Assembly: GCA_019414545.1 (NCBI GenBank)
Contig: DXLV01000003.1
Span: 1 to 41,785, forward strand
Length of the DNA stretch: 41,785 bases
Source of the DNA: Collinsella sp.
Lineage (GTDB): Bacteria > Actinomycetota > Coriobacteriia > Coriobacteriales > Coriobacteriaceae
Direction of reading: 5' to 3'
Position 1 is the stretch's first letter. Every line of letters starts with the position of its first letter. The notes beneath the pieces are model-generated. The model was given only the letters and a program-made list of their open reading frames with translations, searched no databases and was not told where the DNA came from. A program made the translations under genes and the position numbers. Positions 1 through 7,259 of the stretch are shown piece by piece.

Positions 1-12
1 CGATTTTGCCTC

Positions 13-92
13 TTGACAATGTCCTGCTCATATTATAAGGAACGTCCCTAACTGCCGGAGGGGGTGCCTGCCGTGGCAGGCGCCCCCTCCGG
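13..92 (+). promoter_or_regulatory. promoter-like sequence followed by a strong hairpin
   Basis: TTGACA (13-18) and TATAAG (34-39) are spaced 15 nt apart, a slightly short promoter spacing. An 18-bp stem follows (55-72 with 75-92, one G-U pair, 2-nt loop). The hairpin lies just beyond the acyltransferase stop, so it may end that minus-strand transcript, although no T-run follows on either strand. The promoter-like boxes point rightward, antisense to the acyltransferase. Seen in sequence; any function is inferred. Confidence 0.3.
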
Positions 93-115
93 ATGTGGGA
101 AGTTTGCGCTGCAGG

Positions 116-2332
116 TTACTTGTCGGTGCCCAGCTTGTGCGGCTTGAGAGCGAGCGCATTGACGAGCGCGTCGGTGGCAGACTTGACGGCCGCCGGCTGC
201 GGATCGTTGACGTGATCCTCGGGATGCACGGGCAGGTCCTTCTTGACTGCATCGTGGATCAAGCTGAGGTACTCAGTCACGCCAGTGGTCGACAGGTGCG
301 TGCCATCGCCATCGAACAAGTTGTTGCGATTGGCACTGTATCCGTACCAGTCGATAACGTGCACGTTCTTGTAGCGCGTAGCGGCGTTGGCGATGGCCTG
401 GTTGGTAGAGCCAACCCACGGCTGCGGGCTGCGCGTGTTCACAAACACCACAATACGCTTATCTCCTGCATCGGCCATGATGGCGTCAATCTGGTCGTCG
501 GTTACCAAGCCGTTGGTGCCCAGTGCAAAGACCACGATCTTGCCGGCAAGGTTCTGTTGGAGATAGCCCTCAAATGTCGCGCGGCCCGCATCGAACTGGC
601 GGCCCTTTTCGGCATCGATGTGACTGTGGGGGAACACGCCGTCAAAAGAATCGACGGCGCGCAGCGACACGGAGTCACCGATCATCAGCAGGTCGTAGGA
701 TCCGTCGGGGAAGCCGTCGTTGTCCTTGTCGGTGTCGTCGGCCGCCTGCTGGTCGGTGGGCGCGGTGTTTTTGGCTTCCTTGTTGAGGACTTCGGCGCCC
801 TCACCGCTCAGTGCGGAGGTCTCCGGCACAAAGATCAGGCCGCCCAGCGCGATAACAAGCACGATGCCGCAAGTGGCGCACACGGGAATATGCGCGCGCA
901 CCCAGTTGGCGGGCGTGGTGGTGCCATCGCGGAATTCGGATACGGTGCGCCCAAAGGCGCCCTTTCTAAACGGCGTCTCGATAAAGCGATATGAGCATTC
1001 GGCTACGGCGACCACCAACAACACCTGCAAAATGTACTGCCACCACGGCGTATCGTTGATGTTGGCGACCGGGTTCATAAGCAACAGTAGCGGATAGTGC
1101 CACAGGTAGATGCTGTACGAGCGCTTGCCAACCCACACGAGCGGCTCGGCGGACAGCGCGCGGGCAATCATTCCCTGGGGCTGCACGCAGGCCGCGATGA
1201 CCATGAGCGTGAGGATGGAGCATAACAGCGTGCCGCCGCGATACTGGAACGCGGTGTAGCCGTTGGTGAGCGCGACCATGGCGGCAAGGCCAACCAGGCC
1301 CACGACGCCCAGCACATCGATGGATGCAGGTGAGGACCAAAAACGCACGAGCGCACTCGGCTGAGTCGGGACGGTCTCGGCTGCGCCGTCGGTCGTAGCG
1401 TCATGCTTGCCCTCGGCGTTCTTGCCGTGCTTGGCGGCGCCAGCCAGGCGATTGAGCCCCAAACGATGAGCGAGACGCACCGGTGCCAGGTCGCAATCGG
1501 GGATAAAGGCCATCCAAGCGCCCAGCAGCAGCGAGAACACGCGGGTGTCGGTGCCGTAGTACACGCGGCTGGGGTCGGCGGCGGGGTTATAGAGCACCAT
1601 CATGGCGATGGCGGAGACAGCAGCCAGGCCCAGAACCACGCGGCGTGTGTTGGGCTTGCTCATGTGCATGGATACCATAGCGAGCAGCAGCGGGGGCCAA
1701 ACCAGGTAGAACTGTTCCTCGATGGCGAGCGACCAAAAGTGCGTAAGCGGCGAGGGATCGCCCAGAGCATTGAAGTACGAGACGTTTTGGGCAATCTGCC
1801 ACCAGTTGTTAAAGAACAGCAGCGACGGCAGGATGTCGGGGCGCATCTTGGTGAGCATCACGTGGTTAAAGATGGTGCACAGCGCACAGGTCACGAACAC
1901 TACCGTTACCACGGCGGGGACCAGGCGACGGATGCGGCGGATCCAGAAGCTCTTGAGGTCGATGCGGCCGGTCTTAGCGACTTCGTTGAGCAGCAAGCGC
2001 GTGATCAGATAGCCCGAAAGCACAAAGAAGATCGTGACGCCAAGCAGGCCGCCCTGAGCCCACGTGAGGTTGAGGTGATAGAGCACCACCGCGACGACGG
2101 CAAGCGTGCGCAGACCGTCGAGCGCAGGGATGTAGCGGGACTTGGGGCGAGCAGGCGTCTGCTCCGCGGCGGGAGTGTTGGCGCGGCCCGCGTTGTTGGC
2201 AGAAGCGCGATGGGGGCTCGCGGTGCGTCGCGGCTCGTTGGCACGGCGCTCGCCCTTCACGCGTTCGTGCGGCGCCGGCTCGTTGCCCGTGCGGCGTCGA
2301 CCGCGCGAGCCCGATTGCGAGAATTGTTCCAT
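116..2332 (-). CDS. OatA-like membrane acyltransferase with C-terminal SGNH domain
   Basis: 738 aa, full length for the acyltransferase-3/SGNH fusion family (peptidoglycan or surface-polysaccharide O-acetyltransferases). Residues 1-65 are basic and Pro/Ala-rich, probably a cytoplasmic disordered tail. The membrane acyltransferase domain starts at about 67 with PALDGLRTLAV, has the family His at 86, and runs through roughly ten hydrophobic segments to about 450. A charged insert lies at 300-330. A last membrane segment (480-503) leads to an extracytoplasmic SGNH hydrolase-like domain with GDSV (552-555), the ALGTNG block (about 604) and the catalytic D676/H679 pair in DGTH. The family moves acyl groups across the membrane onto cell-wall or exported glycans; the acceptor here is unknown. 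It stands alone and diverges from the ribokinase operon. Confident in family, not in substrate. Confidence 0.9.
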   Translation of the reverse strand: MEQFSQSGSRGRRRTGNEPAPHERVKGERRANEPRRTASPHRASANNAGRANTPAAEQTPARPKSRYIPALDGLRTLAVVAVVLYHLNLTWAQGGLLGVTIFFVLSGYLITRLLLNEVAKTGRIDLKSFWIRRIRRLVPAVVTVVFVTCALCTIFNHVMLTKMRPDILPSLLFFNNWWQIAQNVSYFNALGDPSPLTHFWSLAIEEQFYLVWPPLLLAMVSMHMSKPNTRRVVLGLAAVSAIAMMVLYNPAADPSRVYYGTDTRVFSLLLGAWMAFIPDCDLAPVRLAHRLGLNRLAGAAKHGKNAEGKHDATTDGAAETVPTQPSALVRFWSSPASIDVLGVVGLVGLAAMVALTNGYTAFQYRGGTLLCSILTLMVIAACVQPQGMIARALSAEPLVWVGKRSYSIYLWHYPLLLLMNPVANINDTPWWQYILQVLLVVAVAECSYRFIETPFRKGAFGRTVSEFRDGTTTPANWVRAHIPVCATCGIVLVIALGGLIFVPETSALSGEGAEVLNKEAKNTAPTDQQAADDTDKDNDGFPDGSYDLLMIGDSVSLRAVDSFDGVFPHSHIDAEKGRQFDAGRATFEGYLQQNLAGKIVVFALGTNGLVTDDQIDAIMADAGDKRIVVFVNTRSPQPWVGSTNQAIANAATRYKNVHVIDWYGYSANRNNLFDGDGTHLSTTGVTEYLSLIHDAVKKDLPVHPEDHVNDPQPAAVKSATDALVNALALKPHKLGTDK

Positions 2333-2425
2333 AAAACATCATCCAATGACGAGAATAATCAGCACGTATTCATTGTAGCTGCCTGCCCCTGTGAATGCTT
2401 GCTGCTGGCGCAAGCTCAAGCGCGC

Positions 2426-2443
2426 GTCCACATCAAAGTGGAC
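2426..2443. promoter_or_regulatory. inverted repeat, candidate operator upstream of rbsK
   Basis: GTCCAC and GTGGAC are perfect 6-bp arms separated by ATCAAA, about 75 bp before the ribokinase start. A TTATAG -10-like hexamer follows at 2449-2454. The size and position suit a repressor operator, but no matching regulator is identified. Confidence 0.35.
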
Positions 2444-2519
2444 TAAAGTTATAGGGGGTGCGAGAGTGCACAATCGTTGGTCGACGGTGGGCGCAAAGCC
2501 TGAAGACGAGGAGGTTTCC

Positions 2520-3515
2520 ATGGCGGATCACAGCATCGTTGCGGTGTTCGGCAGCATGAACATGGACCTTTCGGTGGCGTGCGAGCGCATGCCGCGCGCG
2601 GGCGAGACGGTCGATGGCAGCGGTTTTATCACCAACGCCGGCGGTAAGGGAGCCAATCAGGCCGTTGCTGCTGCGCGCATGGGTGCGCGCACGTGCATGA
2701 TCGGCGCTGTTGGGCGCGATACCTTTGGCGATGCGCTCGTGGCAGGGCTCCAGGATGCCGGCGTGGGCGTTGAGTTCGTGGCGCGTCGCGATGACGTGGA
2801 GACCGGTACCGCGACTATCATTCGCTGCGAGAGCGACAACCGCATCGTGCTGTCGCCGGGCGCCAACCATGCGCTTGCGGGCGAGGACGTTGCCCGCGCA
2901 CTGAGGAGCTTGGCGGCCGACGAGCTCGACGGCGATGCCAGCGAGATTGCCCCGGCTGCTGGCGGCGTCTTTATCGCCCAGGGCGAATGCGATCTGATGG
3001 CAACGGCCGCGGCGCTCTCTTGCGCTCACGAGCTGGGGTTCTATACGATCTTTAACCCGGCGCCCGCCTGCGACCTGCCGGCAGGAGCGTGGCCAGCGGT
3101 CGACCTGGTCTGCCCCAACGAGACCGAGTGCCAGGTGCTGACGGGCATTCTGCCCACGGATGATGCGAGTTGCGTCGCCGCGCTCAATGCGCTGCTCGAC
3201 AAGGGCGTCGGGGCTGCGGTCATCACGTTGGGCGGCGCCGGCTCGGTTACGCTCGGCGATGGCGGTGAGCCGCTGCGCATGCCGGCGCTTTCGAGCGCGG
3301 TGGTCGATACGACGGCCGCGGGCGATACGTTTATCGGCGCGTTGGCGGCGGCTCGTCTGGAGGGCCTGCCGCTCTTTGAGTGCATGGCGGCGGGCGCTCG
3401 CGCCTCGGCGGTGACGGTGTCGCGCCTGGGCGCTCAGCAATCAATTCCCATGCGTGCGGAAGTCGAGCACAAGTTTGGTTTAGACGGTTTGGATGTAGAC
3501 GGAGAAGCGGAGTAG
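2520..3515 (+). CDS. rbsK: ribokinase (PfkB family)
   Basis: 331 aa, typical for ribokinase, which phosphorylates D-ribose to ribose 5-phosphate in the cytoplasm. The N-terminal GSMNMDLSV (11-19) and GGKGANQAVAAARMG (41-55) blocks are PfkB/ribokinase signatures that bind the sugar. DTTAAGDTF (263-271) is the C-terminal signature, with D269 as catalytic base and the AAGD anion hole. The chosen ATG follows a strong GAGGAGG. A longer in-frame reading from 2391 has no ribosome site and gives non-homologous residues. The stop is 4 nt before the nucleoside hydrolase start, so the two are surely co-translated: the hydrolase releases ribose and this kinase captures it. A related pentose or deoxyribose substrate cannot be excluded. 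Confidence 0.9.
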   Translation: MADHSIVAVFGSMNMDLSVACERMPRAGETVDGSGFITNAGGKGANQAVAAARMGARTCMIGAVGRDTFGDALVAGLQDAGVGVEFVARRDDVETGTATIIRCESDNRIVLSPGANHALAGEDVARALRSLAADELDGDASEIAPAAGGVFIAQGECDLMATAAALSCAHELGFYTIFNPAPACDLPAGAWPAVDLVCPNETECQVLTGILPTDDASCVAALNALLDKGVGAAVITLGGAGSVTLGDGGEPLRMPALSSAVVDTTAAGDTFIGALAAARLEGLPLFECMAAGARASAVTVSRLGAQQSIPMRAEVEHKFGLDGLDVDGEAE

Positions 3516-3519
3516 AACA

Positions 3520-4494
3520 ATGGCAACCAAGAAGCTGATCCTTGATCTGGATATGGGTGTGGATGATGCGATGGCGCTCGCCTATGCCATCGCGAGCCCC
3601 GAGGTGGAGCTCGTGGGCATCACCACGTGCTTTGGCAACGTGCGCGTCGAGCAATCGGCGCACAACTGCCTGGCGGTGCTCGACCTGTTGGGTCGTCCCG
3701 AGGTGCCGGTGTACCTGGGCGCCGATCGTCCCATGAAGGCGACCGAACCCTACACGCCGCCGGCGTCCACCACGCTTATCCACGGCAAGAACGGCATTGG
3801 CGGCGCAAGCGTGCCCGCCTCGCCGTACGAGCCGGTGGGCGCGACGTCGGCCGATGGCAATGCGGCGGTCGATTACCTGATTGATGCCGCGCGTACTTAT
3901 GGTCCCGATCTGGTCTACGTTGCGACCGGCCCGCTCACCAATGTGGCGCTTGCCTTGGAGCGCGATGCGGCGGCGATGATGTCCATCGGCCGCGTGGTCG
4001 TGATGGGCGGCGCCCTTACCGTGCCCGGCAACGTGAGCGCGGGCGCCGAGGCCAACATGGCGGGCGACCCCGAGGCTGCCGACGCCGTGCTGCGCTCGGG
4101 CCGCAAGCTCACCATGGTGGGCCTGGATGTGACGCACCGCGTGGTGCTCACGCGCCGCGACGTTGCCGGCTGGACGGGCTCGGGCACTATGGCGGGCTGC
4201 GCATTTGCGAGTATGGTCGAGCACTACATTGGCTCGTACGAGATGAACGCCCCTTACCTGGGCGGCTGCGCGCTGTACGATCCGCTTGCCGTTGCCGTGG
4301 CGATTGATCCCACGCTCGTGGGCGCACTTGGTTGCAACTTGCGCGTCGACCTGCTCGGCGAGTATCGCGGCCGCACTATCTGCGACGAGCATCGCCTGTC
4401 CGACCCCGACAAGAGCGCGCTTGTGGCACTCACCGTGGACGCCCCGCGCTTTCTGTCCGAGTTCATGACACGTATGGCCCGTGTCCTTGGCTGA
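3520..4494 (+). CDS. inosine-uridine preferring nucleoside hydrolase
   Basis: 324 aa, normal for the IUNH family, which hydrolyses the N-glycosidic bond of ribonucleosides to base plus ribose in the cytoplasm. The N-terminal Asp cluster that binds Ca2+ and ribose is present as DLDMGVDD (9-16). The VYVATGPLTNVALAL block (about 131-145) and the NMAGDPEAA block are also characteristic. Near the C-terminus the family's usual HDPLA reads YDPLA: the catalytic-type His is Tyr, as in some subgroups, so base preference may differ from RihA/RihC. Directly follows the ribokinase with 4 nt between, giving a two-gene nucleoside-to-ribose-5-phosphate module. Confidence 0.88.
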   Translation: MATKKLILDLDMGVDDAMALAYAIASPEVELVGITTCFGNVRVEQSAHNCLAVLDLLGRPEVPVYLGADRPMKATEPYTPPASTTLIHGKNGIGGASVPASPYEPVGATSADGNAAVDYLIDAARTYGPDLVYVATGPLTNVALALERDAAAMMSIGRVVVMGGALTVPGNVSAGAEANMAGDPEAADAVLRSGRKLTMVGLDVTHRVVLTRRDVAGWTGSGTMAGCAFASMVEHYIGSYEMNAPYLGGCALYDPLAVAVAIDPTLVGALGCNLRVDLLGEYRGRTICDEHRLSDPDKSALVALTVDAPRFLSEFMTRMARVLG

Positions 4495-4622
4495 TCCGCA
4501 AGATTGAGACGGCCTCCCAATCGTTTCAACGCTTCCAAAACCGTTCACGGACGATATGCTACCGTTGGTCGGCTGTGGACGGTGCTCCCCGCGAAGATAT
4601 GGGCTATCATTCTTTGCTGCGC

Positions 4623-4650
4623 GGATTGTTACTTCTAGGGAGGCATGCCC
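4623..4650 (+). promoter_or_regulatory. ribonucleic antiterminator (RAT) site 1, LicT/BglG type
   Basis: Begins GGATTGTTACTTCTAGGGAG and ends GGCATGCCC, close to the known RAT pattern of GGATTGTTAC, a short hairpin and GGCAAAACC. It lies in the leader of the antiterminator gene, 40 nt before a second copy. Upstream -10-like hexamers are TATGCT (4555-4560) and TATCAT (4605-4610), neither with a convincing -35. Confidence 0.65.
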
Positions 4651-4665
4651 GCGCCTCGATACAAC

Positions 4666-4690
4666 GGATTGTTACTGGTAAGGCATGACC
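4666..4690 (+). promoter_or_regulatory. ribonucleic antiterminator (RAT) site 2
   Basis: GGATTGTTACTGGTAAGGCA followed by TGACC matches the RAT pattern. Its 3' part (4682-4690) is also the left arm of the terminator that follows. RAT and terminator are therefore mutually exclusive, the defining arrangement of BglG/LicT control. Confidence 0.8.
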
Positions 4691-4729
4691 GCGATAGCTC
4701 GGCTATTTGCAGTCATGCCTTTTCTTTTT
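4680..4729 (+). terminator. conditional terminator in the licT leader
   Basis: AAGGCATGAC (4680-4689) pairs perfectly with GTCATGCCTT (4712-4721), followed by TTTCTTTTT. It overlaps RAT site 2, so binding of the active antiterminator to the RAT should prevent this hairpin and allow read-through into licT. Confidence 0.85.
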
Positions 4730-4754
4730 GATAATTCCGAAAGGAGGTTCAATA

Positions 4755-5594
4755 ATGCTTGCGATTAAAAAGCTCAACAACAATGCCGTTCTTTGCCGCG
4801 ACGGGCAGGGGCGCGACGTGATCGCCATGGGCAGGGGCGTCGGGTTTGGGGGAGAATTTCCCCGCGAGCTGCCGCTCTCTAAGATTGAGCATACGTTTTA
4901 TGACATCGACCCCAAAGGGCAGGACGTCATGCGCGACCTTCCTTCTGAGATCGTGATGTTCACGGCCAAGGTGATGGACATCGTCGCCAACGAACTGCCC
5001 TACGACCTCTCGACCAATGCGACGCTGTTCATGGCTGATCACCTGTCGTTTGCCGTTGCGCGAGCCCAAAAGGGGGTCCGCATCGCGATGCCTCTTGCCT
5101 ATGAAGTGCGGGAGACGCATCCGAAGGAATACAAGGCTGCCCAGTTTATCGTCATGCGACTCGAGAAGGAGCTCGGAGAGCGGCTTCCCAAGGATGAGAT
5201 TGCCAGTATTGCGATGAATCTCGTGAACGCACGGGTTGTTGAAGCCGTCAAAGCCACGGCCGAGCCCGCAAAGCAGTTCGACGATATGCTCGAGGACGTT
5301 ATCGAGATTCTCGAAAGCGATTTCCGCATTATTGTCGACCGCGATTCCTTTGATTTCACCCGCTTCGCCACGCATCTGCGGTACCTGTTCAAGCGCATTC
5401 AAGCCGGCGAGTCGTTGAACAGCGCCAACATGCAGATGTACAAGAACTTTCGTGAGGAGTTTCCGCAGTTGGCAGAGTGCGTGAAGCATATCGGTTCCTA
5501 TTGTCGTGAAACGTGGGACGCCACGCTCTCCGAGGAGGAGGAACTCTATCTGATGATCCATCTCAACCGGATCATCTCCAAAAAAGGATTGTAA
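4755..5594 (+). CDS. licT: BglG/LicT-family transcription antiterminator
   Basis: 279 aa, standard length: an N-terminal RNA-binding CAT domain (1-55, MLAIKKLNNNAVLC) followed by PRD1 and PRD2. When unphosphorylated at PRD1 by its PTS permease and phosphorylated at PRD2 by HPr, such proteins dimerise, bind RAT RNA and block the terminator. The PRD histidines corresponding to LicT H100, H207 and H269 are present as H96, H207 and H269. The second PRD1 position (LicT H159) is Asn155 in IAMNLVNA, so negative control by the EII may rest on H96 alone. The start follows AAGGAGG; an upstream in-frame reading begins inside the terminator and is rejected. First gene of the EIIBC and 6-phospho-beta-glucosidase operon, with RAT sites in its own leader. 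Confidence 0.92.
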   Translation: MLAIKKLNNNAVLCRDGQGRDVIAMGRGVGFGGEFPRELPLSKIEHTFYDIDPKGQDVMRDLPSEIVMFTAKVMDIVANELPYDLSTNATLFMADHLSFAVARAQKGVRIAMPLAYEVRETHPKEYKAAQFIVMRLEKELGERLPKDEIASIAMNLVNARVVEAVKATAEPAKQFDDMLEDVIEILESDFRIIVDRDSFDFTRFATHLRYLFKRIQAGESLNSANMQMYKNFREEFPQLAECVKHIGSYCRETWDATLSEEEELYLMIHLNRIISKKGL

Positions 5595-5658
5595 CCCGTA
5601 GCCATTCGGGGCATGACCTTTGCCGATTCGAACAGTAAGCCAAGATTGTGCAAAGGAG
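5586..5658 (+). promoter_or_regulatory. third RAT-like site overlapping the licT stop, with a hairpin over the next ribosome site
   Basis: GGATTGTAACCCG, a loop and CGGGGCATGACC (5586-5618) resemble a RAT; the TAA of licT lies inside it. The last bases of this element begin CCTTTGC (5617-5623), which can pair with GCAAAGG (5650-5656), part of the AAGGAG ribosome site of the EIIBC gene. No T-run follows. The overlap suggests competition between the RAT fold and ribosome-site sequestration. The sequences are seen; the mechanism is inferred. Confidence 0.5.
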
Positions 5659-5664
5659 CCAATG

Positions 5665-7113
5665 ATGGCAAATTACAAAAAGGTGGCAGAGCAGATTCTC
5701 TCCACTGTGGGCGGGGCGGAAAACGTGGCTTCGGTTACGCATTGCATGACGCGCCTGCGCTTCAACCTCAAGGATGAAAGCCTCTCGAATGATGAGAAGC
5801 TTGAGGACATCTCGTCTATCATCAGCGTCGTGCACGCCGGAGGGCAGGTGCAGCTGGTGGTCGGGCCCACGGTCGACAAGGTCTACGACGAGGTTTGTAA
5901 GCAGGGCGGATTCGAGGTCACGGTATCGATTGACGAGGAACTCGATGGCCCTCAGCTTAGCTGGAAGGAGCGCTTGGCGCCTAAGCACCTCTTCAATCAG
6001 CTGCTCGATGCCGTGAGCGGCGCTATCACCCCGATCCTTCCGATCTTTTGTGTCGCCGGTATCTTCAAGATGCTCGTTATTCTGTTTGGGCCCGAAGGCG
6101 CCGGTTTTATGTCCGAAACGAGCGACCTGTATCGGATCCTTTCCCTGGTGGGCGATGCGGCGTATTACTACTTCCCGGTGTTTGCCGCCTATAGCTCGGC
6201 TAAGAAGTTCAAAACGAGTCCTGTGCTGGCACTGCTCATCGCTGTTGTGATGATTTATCCCGACATGCTCGCTATTGTTGAGGACGGAAAGCCTTTCAGC
6301 GTCTTCGGCATCCCCATGCAGCTCGTCAACTACACCCAGGCTGTTCTTCCGGTCATCTTGATCACCTGGGCCCAGTCCTATGTTGAGCGCTTCTTTAAGA
6401 AGATCTCGCCTGATATGTTGCGCATTCTGATCGTACCCGTGGGTACGGTGCTCGTGATGTTGCCGGTCGCGCTGTGCCTCTGCGGCCCTGCCGTCCAATT
6501 TGTCATGGGCCTTGTGGCCGATTTCATCATTTGGCTCGCCTCTGTTGCCGGTCCCGCTGCGACCGCGGTTATCGGCGCATTCTGGAATCTGATCATCGCC
6601 ACCGGCATGCACGTGCCGATCTATACCGCCATATTGCCCGCCGCGCTCCAGAACGGTTACGACGCCATCTTATACCCCGGCACCGCGGTTGTAGCCTACA
6701 CCACGCTTGCCATCGCGCTCGCCTATGGCCTGCGCGCTAAGGACAAGGAGAGTCGAGCCACGGGCTGGAACTTGTTCATCACCTATGCCTTCGGTCGCGT
6801 GAGTGAGCCCATCATCTACGGCATCCTGTTTCGCGACAAGAAGGCTCTTGCCTGGAACATGATTGGTGGTGCTGTCGGTGGTCTGCTGGTAAGCCTTCTT
6901 CATGCCAACGTCTATATCTTCACTGGCGTTGGTTTCCCATGGATGAACGTGCTCATGTTTGCTCAGGATATCATCCCTGGCACCATCGGGTGTCTTGCTG
7001 GCGGTGCCGTGACGTTTGCGTTGGCGATGATTTTTGGATTTGAAGGACAGGAGAAGATGCCGTTGAAGTCCAAGAGCGGCGATTCTGAGGCCGTTGAATC
7101 CGTCGAGGCATAA
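5665..7113 (+). CDS. PTS beta-glucoside permease, EIIBC
   Basis: 482 aa, like AscF-type EIIBC permeases without a fused IIA. The IIB domain (1-90) has the phosphorylated Cys27 in VTHCMTRLRF. The IIC membrane domain (about 105-470) has multiple hydrophobic helices and a VSEPIIYG block corresponding to the family's G-I-T-E-P substrate-site motif. It imports and phosphorylates beta-glucosides, and probably signals sugar availability to the upstream antiterminator by phosphorylating PRD1. Two adjacent ATGs occur (5662 and 5665); the second is better spaced from AAGGAG. It needs a separate EIIA, none being present in the window. Followed by a 6-phospho-beta-glucosidase. Confidence 0.93.
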   Translation: MANYKKVAEQILSTVGGAENVASVTHCMTRLRFNLKDESLSNDEKLEDISSIISVVHAGGQVQLVVGPTVDKVYDEVCKQGGFEVTVSIDEELDGPQLSWKERLAPKHLFNQLLDAVSGAITPILPIFCVAGIFKMLVILFGPEGAGFMSETSDLYRILSLVGDAAYYYFPVFAAYSSAKKFKTSPVLALLIAVVMIYPDMLAIVEDGKPFSVFGIPMQLVNYTQAVLPVILITWAQSYVERFFKKISPDMLRILIVPVGTVLVMLPVALCLCGPAVQFVMGLVADFIIWLASVAGPAATAVIGAFWNLIIATGMHVPIYTAILPAALQNGYDAILYPGTAVVAYTTLAIALAYGLRAKDKESRATGWNLFITYAFGRVSEPIIYGILFRDKKALAWNMIGGAVGGLLVSLLHANVYIFTGVGFPWMNVLMFAQDIIPGTIGCLAGGAVTFALAMIFGFEGQEKMPLKSKSGDSEAVESVEA

Positions 7114-7141
7114 GAGGCTACTACACAAATATGCTCCCCAG

Positions 7142-7194
7142 CCGTTGCGCGGTCCGACCCCTTGGCCGCGCAACGGTACTGTGCTGTTGCGCGG
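7142..7194 (+). repeat. intercistronic hairpin with a spare third arm
   Basis: CCGTTGCGCGG (7142-7152) and CCGCGCAACGG (7166-7176) form a perfect 11-bp stem. GTTGCGCGG recurs at 7186-7194 and could pair with the same right arm instead. No T-run follows, so this looks more like an mRNA-processing or stability element between EIIBC and the glucosidase than a terminator. Confidence 0.55.
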
Positions 7195-7259
7195 CACTTG
7201 CCGAGTCCGTTGCGTTCGACAGTGTGGGCCGGGAATTTGATAGAAAGGACGACACCATA

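Noticed and set aside
1403..2446. 347-codon open reading on the plus strand opposite the acyltransferase
   Set aside because: No ribosome site or recognisable domain; low-complexity His/Gln/Arg composition typical of antisense readings in high-GC DNA.
5572..6612. 346-codon minus-strand reading opposite the first EIIBC
   Set aside because: Antisense shadow of a clear PTS gene; Asp/His/Arg-rich, no domain.
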